Below are positions 1 to 8,164 of a stretch of DNA of 64,000 nt, one piece after another. Each line of letters opens with the position of its first letter. Positions within the stretch are counted from its first letter, which is position 1. The position numbers and the translations under genes were made by a program. Location: the NCBI RefSeq assembly GCF_030252345.1, contig NZ_CP126980.1:9061501-9125500 (forward strand), in the 5' to 3' direction. The notes beneath the pieces are model-generated. The model saw only the letters and a list, made by a program, of their open reading frames with translations, searched no databases and was not told the DNA's origin. The DNA comes from Actinoplanes oblitus (GTDB lineage: Bacteria > Actinomycetota > Actinomycetes > Mycobacteriales > Micromonosporaceae).

Positions 1-339
1 CCGCCGCATGTCGTCGATCGAGTCGATCGCCACGCCGACCTTGCCGACCTCGCCGTGCGCGATCGGGTCGTCCGAGTCGTAACCCATCTGGGTGGGCAGG
101 TCGAAGGCCACCGACAGGCCCATCGTGCCGGCCTTGAGCAGCTGATGGTAGCGGGCGTTGGACTCGGCGGCGGTGCCGAAGCCGGCGTACTGCCGCATGG
201 TCCAGGGCCGTTTCGTGTACATCGTCGGGTACACGCCGCGGGTGTAGGGGAACTCACCCGGCTGGTCGCTCCCCGCGCTCGGCGGCACGTCGCCCGGACC
301 GTAGACCGGCTTGATGGTGAAACCCGACTCTGCGTTCAC
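1..339 (-). CDS. Methylmalonyl-CoA mutase-family protein, large subunit (5' part only)
   Basis: Only the first 113 codons are present; the gene runs off the left edge. The N-terminus carries the block [20 protein letters not shown], then [14 protein letters not shown] and [14 protein letters not shown], which are typical of the B12-dependent acyl-CoA mutases (methylmalonyl-CoA or isobutyryl-CoA mutase large chain) that bind the acyl-CoA in a TIM barrel. About 30 residues precede YTRG, a short leader like that of the mutase-only (IcmA-like) chains whose cobalamin domain is a separate protein. Which substrate is used cannot be told from this piece. The GTG at 337-339 is preceded by AGGATC. It is divergent from the kinase gene, with 159 bases between the starts. 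Confidence 0.88.
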   Translation of the reverse strand, partial: MNAESGFTIKPVYGPGDVPPSAGSDQPGEFPYTRGVYPTMYTKRPWTMRQYAGFGTAAESNARYHQLLKAGTMGLSVAFDLPTQMGYDSDDPIAHGEVGKVGVAIDSIDDMRR

Positions 340-498
340 GAGGTGATCCTAAGGCTCGTTCAGGCGAGATGGTGTCCACCGTCGGCCACCCGGCCGCTAC
401 CCTGGGTCGTTTCCTGGCGAACAGTGCGGGCGTGACTTTCGTTGCGGCTGGCGACCGGGCAAGATAGCTGAGTTGGCCCAGCCCCCTAGACCCCCTCG

Positions 499-2433
499 GT
501 GGCATTCTCAGTGACTCAGATTCCGACGTGGAGCAGCGGTGACGCGGCCTCCCTCAGCGGACGCGCGGCCCCGGGCACGCTGATCGGCGGGCGGTACACG
601 CTGCGCGCCGCGGTGGGTCACGGCGGCATGGGCACGGTCTGGCGCGCGGCGGACACGCTGCTGCGCCGCGACGTGGCGATCAAGGAGGTCATCCTCCCGC
701 CGGGTCTGGCCCCGAGTGACCGCGACGCGATGTACGAGCGCACCATGCGCGAGGCCCGGGCCGCCGCCGCGCTGCAGCACCCCGCCGTCGTCCAGGTCTA
801 CGACGTCGTGCACGAGAACGGCCGGCCGTGGATCGTGATGGAGCTGCTGGAGGCGCGCAGCCTGGCCGACATGGTGATCGAGGACGGGCCGGTCGCGTCC
901 CGGGTGGTCGCCAAGATCGGCATCGCGCTGCTGGGCGCGCTGGAGGTGGCGCACGCGCACGGCGTCCTGCACCGCGACGTCAAGCCGGCGAACGTGCTGA
1001 TCTGCTCGGACGGCCGCTGCGTGCTGACCGACTTCGGCGTCGCCCGGATGCCCACCGACGTGCAGCTGACCACGCCGGGCATGGTGCTCGGCTCGCCGCA
1101 CTTCATCTCGCCGGAGCGGGCCATGGGCCACGAGTTCGGCCCGCCCAGCGACCTGTTCTCGCTCGGCGTCACGCTCTACACCGCGATCGAGGGCCGGCCG
1201 CCGTTCGACAAGGGCGATCCGATCGAGACCATGCACGCGGTGGTCGAGGACCCGCCCGCGCCGGTGGTCCGGGCCGGCTCGCTCACCCCGGTGCTGATGG
1301 GCCTGCTGGAAAAGAACCCGGCCCAGCGGATGGACGTGCAGACCGCCCGCACCCTGCTGCGCCAGCAGCTGGCCGGCCCGCTGGCCAGCAAGAACCCGCC
1401 GCACATGATGACCGACCCGTACTCGGTCGTCCCGTCGCCGCGGCCCGTCTCGCCGCCACCGGCAGCGGCCGCCGAGACCCAGCAGATCCCGCCCAGCGGC
1501 CAGATCGGCGGCCGGGCCATGCTCGCCCCCGGCGAGTCGCTCACCGACCACCTGAGCAAGCTGGAGCAGCAGAACGCGCCGGGCGGCCGCCGCCGGGCGC
1601 CGGAGCCGGCGGACCCCGGGTTCCCGACCGGCGCCTTGCCGGCCCACCAGATCCCGCAGGCCGCCGCCACCGGCGCGACGAGCGTCATCCCGCCGCAGGG
1701 CGCCTGGCAGCCGGGCGGCGCCCGGCAGGGCACCGTGGTGACCAGCCCGGCCGCGAAACGCCGGATGGCGCTGCAGAACGCGGCACAGACCGCGCGAGCG
1801 GCCACCAGCCGGGCGGTGACGACGTTCCGCGGCTGGCCGCGCAACAAGCAGCTGGCGGTCGGCGGCGGTGGCGTGGCCGCGGTGCTGGCGCTGATCCTGG
1901 TCGTCTCGCTGACCGGTGGTGGCGACGCGCCGGCCGCGACGCCGACGGCCGCGCCGGCGACCAGCGCGCCGGCCACCGCGGTGGCCGGCGACACCCAGGA
2001 CTACCGGGGCAACAAGACCATCTCGGTGAAGGTGCCGGCCGGCTGGAAACGCAACGCCGGCAAGACCTACGTCGACTACATCGACCCGGACGACAACCTG
2101 CGCAAGGTGCGGGTGCTGGCCGAGGAGGGCAAGGCCTCGCCGACCCGGTTCGTCAGCGAGATCGCGCCGAACGGGTTGAAGAAATCGGCCAACTGTCCCA
2201 AGCCGTTCAAGTCGCTGGGCAGCACCACCGACGGCGTGCAGATCGCCGGCCACCCGGCCGCGCAGTTCGAGTACACCTGCGGCTCGGGTGACGCGATGCG
2301 CCACGGGATCTGGCGGATGACCCAGGTCGACGGCACGATGTACTCGTTCTTCCTGACCACGCCGGCGGCCGAGTTCGACGGTAGCAAGAAGTACTTCGAG
2401 GCGATGGCGCAGAGCTTCCAGCTCAACCTGTGA
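499..2433 (+). CDS. Membrane-anchored serine/threonine protein kinase (PknB-like)
   Basis: A 644-residue Hanks-type kinase. The catalytic domain spans about residues 30-295: glycine-rich loop GHGGMGTVW, ATP lysine in VAIKE (K62), catalytic HRDVKPAN (158-165), DFG (178-180) and an APE-like SPER. A Pro/Ala/Gln-rich juxtamembrane linker follows, then one membrane segment (about 452-472, GGGGVAAVLALILVV) and a roughly 150-residue extracellular domain with two Cys residues and no PASTA repeats. It probably phosphorylates cytoplasmic proteins in response to an external cue; the ligand is unknown. The start may be the GTG at 499 or the GTG at 511; neither has a clear ribosome site. Its stop overlaps a possible upstream start of the phosphohexomutase gene, so the two may be co-transcribed. 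Confidence 0.93.
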   Translation: MAFSVTQIPTWSSGDAASLSGRAAPGTLIGGRYTLRAAVGHGGMGTVWRAADTLLRRDVAIKEVILPPGLAPSDRDAMYERTMREARAAAALQHPAVVQVYDVVHENGRPWIVMELLEARSLADMVIEDGPVASRVVAKIGIALLGALEVAHAHGVLHRDVKPANVLICSDGRCVLTDFGVARMPTDVQLTTPGMVLGSPHFISPERAMGHEFGPPSDLFSLGVTLYTAIEGRPPFDKGDPIETMHAVVEDPPAPVVRAGSLTPVLMGLLEKNPAQRMDVQTARTLLRQQLAGPLASKNPPHMMTDPYSVVPSPRPVSPPPAAAAETQQIPPSGQIGGRAMLAPGESLTDHLSKLEQQNAPGGRRRAPEPADPGFPTGALPAHQIPQAAATGATSVIPPQGAWQPGGARQGTVVTSPAAKRRMALQNAAQTARAATSRAVTTFRGWPRNKQLAVGGGGVAAVLALILVVSLTGGGDAPAATPTAAPATSAPATAVAGDTQDYRGNKTISVKVPAGWKRNAGKTYVDYIDPDDNLRKVRVLAEEGKASPTRFVSEIAPNGLKKSANCPKPFKSLGSTTDGVQIAGHPAAQFEYTCGSGDAMRHGIWRMTQVDGTMYSFFLTTPAAEFDGSKKYFEAMAQSFQLNL

Positions 2434-2456
2434 TCGCTCTGTGCTATCAATCCGGA

Positions 2457-4109
2457 ATGGCACCAGAAGTTGATATTGACCTGAGAGCGGCGGCGGAGGC
2501 CTGGCTCACGGACGATCCGGATCCGTCGAGCCGCTCCGAGCTGCGTGAGCTGATCGACGGGCTGCCGGCCACCGCCGCGGAGCTGAGCGATCGGTTCGCC
2601 GGACCGCTCACCTTCGGCACCGCCGGCCTGCGCGGCCGGCTGCGCGCCGGCCCGAACGGGATGAACCTCGCGGTGGTCACCCGGGCCGCGGCCGGCCTGG
2701 TGGCCTGGCTGGCCGAGCAGGGCGGCGAGGGGCCGCTGGTGATCGGTTACGACGCCCGGCACGGTTCCCGCGAGTTCGCCGAGCGGACCGCCCGGGTGGC
2801 GACCGGCGCCGGGCGGCCGGCGCTGCTGATGCCCGGGGTGCTGCCCACCCCGGTGCTGGCCTACGCGGTCCGCGCGCTCGGCGCGGTCGCCGGCGTGATG
2901 GTCACCGCCAGCCACAACCCACCGCAGGACAACGGCTACAAGGTCTACCTGGGCGCGGCGCTGGGCGGTCCGGCCGGCGACGGCGCGCAGATCGTGCCGC
3001 CCGCCGACGCCGGCATCGAGGCGGCCATCCGGGCGGTCGCGAGCGCCGCCGCGGTGCCGCTGGGCGACGCGGGCACGGTTCTCGACGACACGATCGTTTC
3101 TTCGTACGTCGGGAGTGCTGCCGCCGTGGTGGCCACCGGCGGTCCTCGCGACCTGGTGGTGGCGTACACCCCGCTGCACGGGGTCGGTGGCGACACGCTG
3201 GCCACGGCGTTCACCGCCGCCGGGTTCGGCCGCCCGGCAGTGGTGGCCGACCAGGCCGAGCCGGACCCGGAGTTCCCGACCGTCGCGTTCCCCAACCCGG
3301 AGGAGCCGGGCGCGATGGACCACCTGGTCGCGCTGGCCGGCAGCACCGGCGCCGACCTGGCGATCGCCAACGACCCGGACGCGGACCGCTGCGCCGTGGC
3401 GATCCCCGGGCCGGACGGCTCGTGGCGGCCGCTGCGCGGCGACGAGCTCGGCGTGCTGCTCGCCGATCACCTGATCCGGCGCGGGACCCCCGGCACGTAC
3501 GCCACCACGATCGTCTCGTCCAGCCTGCTCGGCCGGCTGTGCGCGGCGCGGGGTGTGCCGTACGCGGAGACGCTCACCGGCTTCAAGTGGATCGTCCGGG
3601 CCGCCGAGGAGCTGGCGTTCGGTTACGAGGAGGCGCTCGGCTACTGCGTCGCGCCGGGCATGGTGCGCGACAAGGACGGCATCACCGCGGCGCTGACGGT
3701 GGCCGAGCTGGCCGCCGGGCTCAAGAGCGAGGGGCGCACCCTGGCCGACCGGCTGGACGAGCTGGCGGTCGAGTTCGGCGTGCACGCCACCGACCAGCTG
3801 TCGGTGCGGGTGGAGGATCTGGCCGAGATCGGCGTGGCGATGGGCCGGGCGCGCGGCAACCCGCCGGGCACGCTGCTCGGCTCGCCGGTGAGCGAGGTGC
3901 TCGACCTGCTCCCGGAGAACGACGTGCTGACGTTCCGCACCGCCACGGTTCGGGTCGTCATCCGGCCCTCGGGGACCGAGCCGAAGCTCAAGGCGTACCT
4001 CGAAGTGGTGGAACCGGTCGGCGACGGCGACGTGGCGGCGGCTCGGAGCCGCGCCTCCGCCGGGCTGGGGGCCCTGCGCGCGGAGATCGCGGCTGTCCTC
4101 GGCGTCTGA
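2457..4109 (+). CDS. Phosphoglucomutase/phosphomannomutase family protein
   Basis: A 550-residue alpha-D-phosphohexomutase, which interconverts hexose-1-phosphate and hexose-6-phosphate and so feeds sugar-nucleotide synthesis. The phosphoserine loop is TASHNPPQDNGY (Ser near 152), the metal loop is DPDADR (306-311), and the phosphate-binding loop near the C-terminus is RPSGTEPK (from 503). The length suits the long Pgm/ManB-like bacterial form. The ATG at 2457 is chosen; an in-frame GTG at 2430 overlaps the kinase stop (GTGA) and would add nine residues. Neither has a good ribosome site. Whether it prefers glucose, mannose or (deoxy)ribose phosphate cannot be decided from sequence; nucleoside salvage genes further on leave a phosphopentomutase role open. 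Confidence 0.93.
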   Translation: MAPEVDIDLRAAAEAWLTDDPDPSSRSELRELIDGLPATAAELSDRFAGPLTFGTAGLRGRLRAGPNGMNLAVVTRAAAGLVAWLAEQGGEGPLVIGYDARHGSREFAERTARVATGAGRPALLMPGVLPTPVLAYAVRALGAVAGVMVTASHNPPQDNGYKVYLGAALGGPAGDGAQIVPPADAGIEAAIRAVASAAAVPLGDAGTVLDDTIVSSYVGSAAAVVATGGPRDLVVAYTPLHGVGGDTLATAFTAAGFGRPAVVADQAEPDPEFPTVAFPNPEEPGAMDHLVALAGSTGADLAIANDPDADRCAVAIPGPDGSWRPLRGDELGVLLADHLIRRGTPGTYATTIVSSSLLGRLCAARGVPYAETLTGFKWIVRAAEELAFGYEEALGYCVAPGMVRDKDGITAALTVAELAAGLKSEGRTLADRLDELAVEFGVHATDQLSVRVEDLAEIGVAMGRARGNPPGTLLGSPVSEVLDLLPENDVLTFRTATVRVVIRPSGTEPKLKAYLEVVEPVGDGDVAAARSRASAGLGALRAEIAAVLGV

Positions 4110-4127
4110 TCCCTGATCGTCCGGGGA

Positions 4128-4165
4128 GGGCGTCCCCGAGGTCTCAGGAGACCTTGGGGGCGCCC
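4128..4165. terminator. Shared bidirectional terminator hairpin
   Basis: A 17-base stem (4128-4144 with 4149-4165, two G.U-type positions) around a 4-base loop CAGG lies between the convergent phosphohexomutase and GPP34 genes. Its right half lies inside the last codons and stop of the GPP34 gene. There is no clear T run, which is usual for high-GC actinomycetes. Confidence 0.6.
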
Positions 4166-4827
4166 AGGGCGGCCGAGATGGCCTTGCCCAGGGTGGCGAC
4201 CACCAGCGCGACGCTGGGGCGCACAATCGAGTCCTCCATCGACGCGCCGCCGGCGAACCCGGCCCCCGCGGAGATCGCCTCGAGCCGGCGGTGTGCCTGC
4301 TCGGCCTGCTCGGCGGGGAGTTTCAGGGCCGGCTCCATGCGGGCCGCGCAGAGCAGGGTGGCCAGCGCCGCGGTCCGCTCGTCCGGGATCTTGTCGGTGG
4401 TCAGCGCCTCGGCGAGCCGGCTGCGGATCTCCGTCTCGAACGCCGGGTCGGTGGTCGGGTAGCGGTGCACGTGGATGAACTCGAGCTGGGTCTCGTCCAC
4501 GTCCTTCACCACGCCGCGGGCGCACAGGTCCTCCAGGACCCGGGTGCGCAGCCGGTGGCGCAGCCGCTGCAGCCACTGCGCGGGGGTGTGCGGCGGATCG
4601 CCGGCGATCTTGGTGAGCACCGCGTCGGCGATCGTGTCCCCGATCGGCGACGGGTCGGTGACCTGCAGGTAGCCGTCGACATAGGCGACTCGGCCCGCCA
4701 GCGCGAGATCGATCAGCACAGCCGCGGCCATGCCGAGATCGAGCCCGATCCGGGAGCCGGTCGCTTTACCCGTCTGATCGTCGTACGAGAGAAGTAGAAG
4801 TTCCTCGGCGAGCGGAATGGAGGTCAT
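4144..4827 (-). CDS. GPP34 (Golgi phosphoprotein 3-like) family protein
   Basis: A 227-residue soluble protein of the GPP34 family: MTSIPLAEELLLLSYDD opens the fold, followed by GLDLGMAAAVLIDLALAGRV and a helical core. The eukaryotic members bind phosphatidylinositol-4-phosphate; the role of actinomycete members is not established, and several copies per genome are usual. The ATG at 4827 is chosen because the family begins with this short leader before LAEE. An open frame continues upstream but lacks family sequence. No Shine-Dalgarno precedes the ATG; instead TATTTT lies six bases upstream, predicting a leaderless transcript. Confidence 0.88.
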   Translation of the reverse strand: MTSIPLAEELLLLSYDDQTGKATGSRIGLDLGMAAAVLIDLALAGRVAYVDGYLQVTDPSPIGDTIADAVLTKIAGDPPHTPAQWLQRLRHRLRTRVLEDLCARGVVKDVDETQLEFIHVHRYPTTDPAFETEIRSRLAEALTTDKIPDERTAALATLLCAARMEPALKLPAEQAEQAHRRLEAISAGAGFAGGASMEDSIVRPSVALVVATLGKAISAALGAPKVS

Positions 4828-4833
4828 GGAGAC

Positions 4834-4839
4834 AAAATA
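4834..4839 (-). promoter_or_regulatory. Candidate -10 box for a leaderless GPP34 mRNA
   Basis: On the minus strand TATTTT is followed by six bases and then the ATG at 4827. A weak -35 (CTGGCG) lies 17 bases upstream at 4857-4862. Transcription would start at or next to the ATG. Confidence 0.45.
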
Positions 4840-4997
4840 ACGGCTAAGCGCTCCACCGCCAGTAGCCAGGCGACCGGCTTGCTGACCGCTAGCCACCGGT
4901 TAGTCCGCGGTGACCGGTTCGCTGTCGGGTGGCGGCAGGCACGGCGCGGAGCTGACCGCCGAAGATGTCGGAAAAATCCGCTGTTCGGGTGGCCCGG

Positions 4998-7064
4998 TCA
5001 TCCGCCGAAGACCCGACGGACCACCCGCTCGCTGGCGTGCCCGTCCTCCAGCGAGCAGAACCGCTCCCGGAACCGGGCCCGCATCGCGGCCGCGCCGGCG
5101 CTCGTCACCTGCCCGCCGCGGAACGCCTCGACCAGTTCCGCGAAGGACGTGGCGAACGTGCCGGCGTGCTCGGTGGCCAGATCGAAGGAGACGCCGCGGA
5201 CCGCGCGGTAGACCTCCCAGTCCGGCGCGAAGATCACCAGGGGCCGGTCCAGCACCGCGTAGTCGAACATCACCGAGGAGAAGTCGGTGATCATGACGTC
5301 CGAGGCCAGGCTGAGCCGCTCGATCGACGGGTGCCGGGACACGTCGAGCACCCGGGGATGCCGGGGCGGGAAGCCCAGCGAGTCGTAGAAGTAATGCCCG
5401 CGCAGCAGCACCCGGGTGTCCGGGCCGAGCGCCTCGGCCAGCTCGTCCACGTCCAGCACCGGGGTGAAGACCGGATGCCACTCGCGGTGCGTGGGCGCGT
5501 AGAGCACCACCCGTTCGTGCGGGGCGAGGCCGAGCTCGGCCCGGGCCGCCGCGGTGTCCTCGGCGGTGGCCAGCGCCAGCCGGTCGTTGCGCGGGTAACC
5601 GGTCTCCAGGGTCTCCCCGCTGATCGGGAACTGCCGGTCCCAGAGCAGTGTGGTGTGCCGGTTCGCGGTCACGCTGAAGTCCCACTTGGCGATGTTGCGG
5701 CGCATCCGCTCGATGTCGAAGCCGCCCAGCGAGGCCGGGAACCGCGGCTGGTCCAGGCCCATCGTCTTGAGCGGGGTGCCGTGGTGGGTCTGCACGTGCA
5801 CCTGGCCGCGGCGCTTGACCACGTACGGCGGGAAGGTGGCGTTGTTGATCAGGTACTTGGCGCGGGCCAGGGCGCGGTAGTACGCCCGGGTGCCGGGCCG
5901 GACCACCGGCACGCCATCGGGCACCTCCCGGCCGCCGCGCCGGACCACCCAGACGCCGCGGACCCGCGGGACCAGCTCGGCGGCCTTCTCGTAGACGGCC
6001 GCCGGGTTGCAGGCGTAGCCGCGGTACCAGTACGCGGCGTACACCGCGAGGTTCTCGTCGATCGGGCGGCGCAACTGGGCCTGGTAGTAGAGCCGGAGCA
6101 GGGCCTTGCGCAGGGTGCGGCGGCCGCGGCCGAGCGGGCCGCGCAACCGGCCCGGCAGCGCGTGGAGCGCCCGCCACAGCCGGTACGTCCGGTAGGCGTC
6201 CCAGGCCAGCAGCCGCAGGCGCACGCCGTCCAGTGGGCCGACCCGGTGCCGGCGCAGCAGGGCGGCGATCCGGCCGAACAGCGCGCGCCGGTCGCCGGGC
6301 GGGACCATCCCGCGCCCCAGCACGCCGAGCAGGTCGTCGACCGCCCGGACCAGCGTCCGGGGGCCGGCGCCGGGCAGGGCCAGCACGTGCTCGTACTGGG
6401 TGACCGCGTCGGCGTGCGCCGGGGACGGGGTGCCACGCAGCGCGCCCGGCCGGTCCGGGCGGAACACGTAGCAGGCGTGCTCGACGGTGCCGGCGGTCGT
6501 GGCGGCGGCCAGCACCTGGTAGGCGAAGGCGACGTCCTCGTAGCGGCCCGGCCGGAACCGGATGCCGGCGTCGAGCAGGAACTGCCGCCGCACGATCAGG
6601 CCGCCCAGCGGGACCGGTGGCGCGGCCAGTGCGGCCGGCCCGACCGGCACCCCGGCCGGCGCCGTCCACCGGCGCACCGTGCGGTTCCACAGCTCCCGGG
6701 CCACCCCGACGACGAGCAAGTCGGGTTTCTCCGCGGCGAGCCGCTCGGCGATCACCGGGAGGGCGCCGGGCACCACCCGGTCGTCGCCGTCGACGAACCA
6801 CACGTAGTCGCCGGTGGCCCGGTCGAGGCCGGTGTTACGGGCCTCGCCGGGACCGCCGGTGCTCGCCCGGTGCACGACGACCAGGCGCGGTTCGCCGGCC
6901 GCGCGCTCGTCGAGCAGGGCGCCGCAGTGATCGGGTGACGCGTCGTCGACGGCCACCAGCTCGAGCGCCGCGCCGTGCTGGTGACACAGCAGCGAGTCCA
7001 GGCACTCGGTGAGGTATCCCTGAACCCGCCACGCCGTGGTCACCACGGTGAGCGCAACGCTCAT
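4998..7064 (-). CDS. GT2 glycosyltransferase fused to CDP-glycerol glycerophosphotransferase (TagF-like)
   Basis: A 688-residue two-domain enzyme. Residues 3-110 form a GT2 domain (ALTVVTTAWR, VDDASPD at 39-45, VDGDD at 91-95). A helical middle follows, then a glycerophosphotransferase domain from about 330 to the end with HHGTPLK (near 425), GYPRND, YAPTHR and DVMITDFSSVMFDYA. TagF-type enzymes move glycerol- or ribitol-phosphate from CDP-alditol onto a lipid-linked acceptor at the inner membrane face, building a teichoic-acid-like chain. The GT2 domain would add a sugar to the same polymer. The gene is last of a tightly coupled set: its ATG overlaps the stop of the epimerase gene by four bases. 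The CDP-activating cytidylyltransferase is not in this window. Confidence 0.87.
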   Translation of the reverse strand: MSVALTVVTTAWRVQGYLTECLDSLLCHQHGAALELVAVDDASPDHCGALLDERAAGEPRLVVVHRASTGGPGEARNTGLDRATGDYVWFVDGDDRVVPGALPVIAERLAAEKPDLLVVGVARELWNRTVRRWTAPAGVPVGPAALAAPPVPLGGLIVRRQFLLDAGIRFRPGRYEDVAFAYQVLAAATTAGTVEHACYVFRPDRPGALRGTPSPAHADAVTQYEHVLALPGAGPRTLVRAVDDLLGVLGRGMVPPGDRRALFGRIAALLRRHRVGPLDGVRLRLLAWDAYRTYRLWRALHALPGRLRGPLGRGRRTLRKALLRLYYQAQLRRPIDENLAVYAAYWYRGYACNPAAVYEKAAELVPRVRGVWVVRRGGREVPDGVPVVRPGTRAYYRALARAKYLINNATFPPYVVKRRGQVHVQTHHGTPLKTMGLDQPRFPASLGGFDIERMRRNIAKWDFSVTANRHTTLLWDRQFPISGETLETGYPRNDRLALATAEDTAAARAELGLAPHERVVLYAPTHREWHPVFTPVLDVDELAEALGPDTRVLLRGHYFYDSLGFPPRHPRVLDVSRHPSIERLSLASDVMITDFSSVMFDYAVLDRPLVIFAPDWEVYRAVRGVSFDLATEHAGTFATSFAELVEAFRGGQVTSAGAAAMRARFRERFCSLEDGHASERVVRRVFGG

Positions 7065-8164
7065 CCGGCGTCCGCGATCACCTTGTCCATCACGTCCATG
7101 ATCTGCTGCGAGGTGGTGCCGTCGCCGTACGGGTTGGCGATGGTCGCCATCCGCTGGTACTCCTCCGGGTCGTCGAGCAGGCGCGCGGCCTCCCGCACGA
7201 TGTCCTCGCGGCCGGTGCCGACCAGGCGCAGCGTGCCCGCCGCGACGCCCTCCGGGCGCTCGGTGGTGTCCCGCAGCACCAGCACCGGCTTGCCGAGGCT
7301 GGGCGCCTCCTCCTGGATGCCGCCGCTGTCGGTCATCACCAGGTGCGAGCGGCTCAGGATGTTGTGGAAGTCGGTGGTGCCGAGCGGCTCGATCACCCGG
7401 ATGTTCGAGGAGGTGAGGTACTCGTCGGCGGCCCGGCGCACCACCGGGTTCATGTGGATCGGGTAGACCAGCCGGTGCGTCTCGGCGTAGCGCTCCGCGA
7501 CGTCGTTGATCGCCGAGAACATCTGGCCGAGCTCGGAGATGTTCTCCCGGCGGTGGACCGTGATCAGGACCAGCTTGCGGTCGCCGACCTCGTCCAGCAC
7601 CGGGTGGGTGTAGTCGTCGCGGACCGTGTAGCGCAGCATGTCGATGGCGCTGTTGCCGACCACGAAGATCCGCGACGGGTCCTTGCCCTCGCGCTCCAGG
7701 TTGCCCCGGGTCACCTCGGTCGGGGTGAAGTGGTAGTCGGTCAGCACCCCGGTGAGCTGGCGGTTCATCTCCTCCGGGTACGGCGAGTACTTGTTGAAGG
7801 TGCGCAGCCCGGCCTCGACGTGGGAGAGCGGCACCTGCCGGTACAGCGCGATCAGGCTGCCGGCCAGGGTGGTCGAGGTGTCCCCGTGCACGAACAGGTG
7901 ATCCGGCTTCACCTGGGCGACGACCTGGTCCAGCGGGCTCAGCGTGCGGGCCAGGATGTCGGCCAGCGTCTGCTGCTGCGTCATGATCTTCAGGTTGAAG
8001 TCGGCAGCCATGCCCATCTCGTCGAGCAGCTGGTCGAGCATCTCCCGGTGCTGGCCGGTGTTCACCACGACCACGTCGTGCGAGCGGCGGCGCGCCTCCA
8101 TGATCACCGGGTACAGCTTGATGAACTCCGGGCGCGTCCCGAAGACGAACATCAGCTTGCTCAC
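7061..8164 (-). CDS. wecB: UDP-N-acetylglucosamine 2-epimerase (non-hydrolysing)
   Basis: A 367-residue GT-B-fold epimerase converting UDP-GlcNAc to UDP-ManNAc. It opens with MFVFGTRPEFIKLYPVI and has the family blocks VHGDTSTTLAGSL, HVEAGLRT, PEEMNR, HRRENI and TDSGGIQEEAPSLGKPVLVLR. Length and motifs match WecB/MnaA. UDP-ManNAc would serve linkage-unit synthesis for a wall polymer or be oxidised to ManNAcA by the dehydrogenase encoded at 12.5 kb. A close relative, the 2,3-diacetamido-glucuronate epimerase (WbpI type), is an alternative because 3-amino-sugar genes lie in the same cluster. GTG start; four-base overlaps with both neighbours show one operon. Confidence 0.93.
   Translation of the reverse strand: MSKLMFVFGTRPEFIKLYPVIMEARRRSHDVVVVNTGQHREMLDQLLDEMGMAADFNLKIMTQQQTLADILARTLSPLDQVVAQVKPDHLFVHGDTSTTLAGSLIALYRQVPLSHVEAGLRTFNKYSPYPEEMNRQLTGVLTDYHFTPTEVTRGNLEREGKDPSRIFVVGNSAIDMLRYTVRDDYTHPVLDEVGDRKLVLITVHRRENISELGQMFSAINDVAERYAETHRLVYPIHMNPVVRRAADEYLTSSNIRVIEPLGTTDFHNILSRSHLVMTDSGGIQEEAPSLGKPVLVLRDTTERPEGVAAGTLRLVGTGREDIVREAARLLDDPEEYQRMATIANPYGDGTTSQQIMDVMDKVIADAG

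Noticed and set aside
340..498. A cobalamin riboswitch before the mutase gene
   Set aside because: The gap is only 159 bases, is divergent, and holds no B12-box-like sequence; a ribosome site directly precedes the start.
508..2463. A 651-codon open frame antisense to the Ser/Thr kinase
   Set aside because: Long antisense frames are routine in high-GC DNA. The product is rich in Arg, His and Ala with no motif, while the plus strand encodes a complete kinase.
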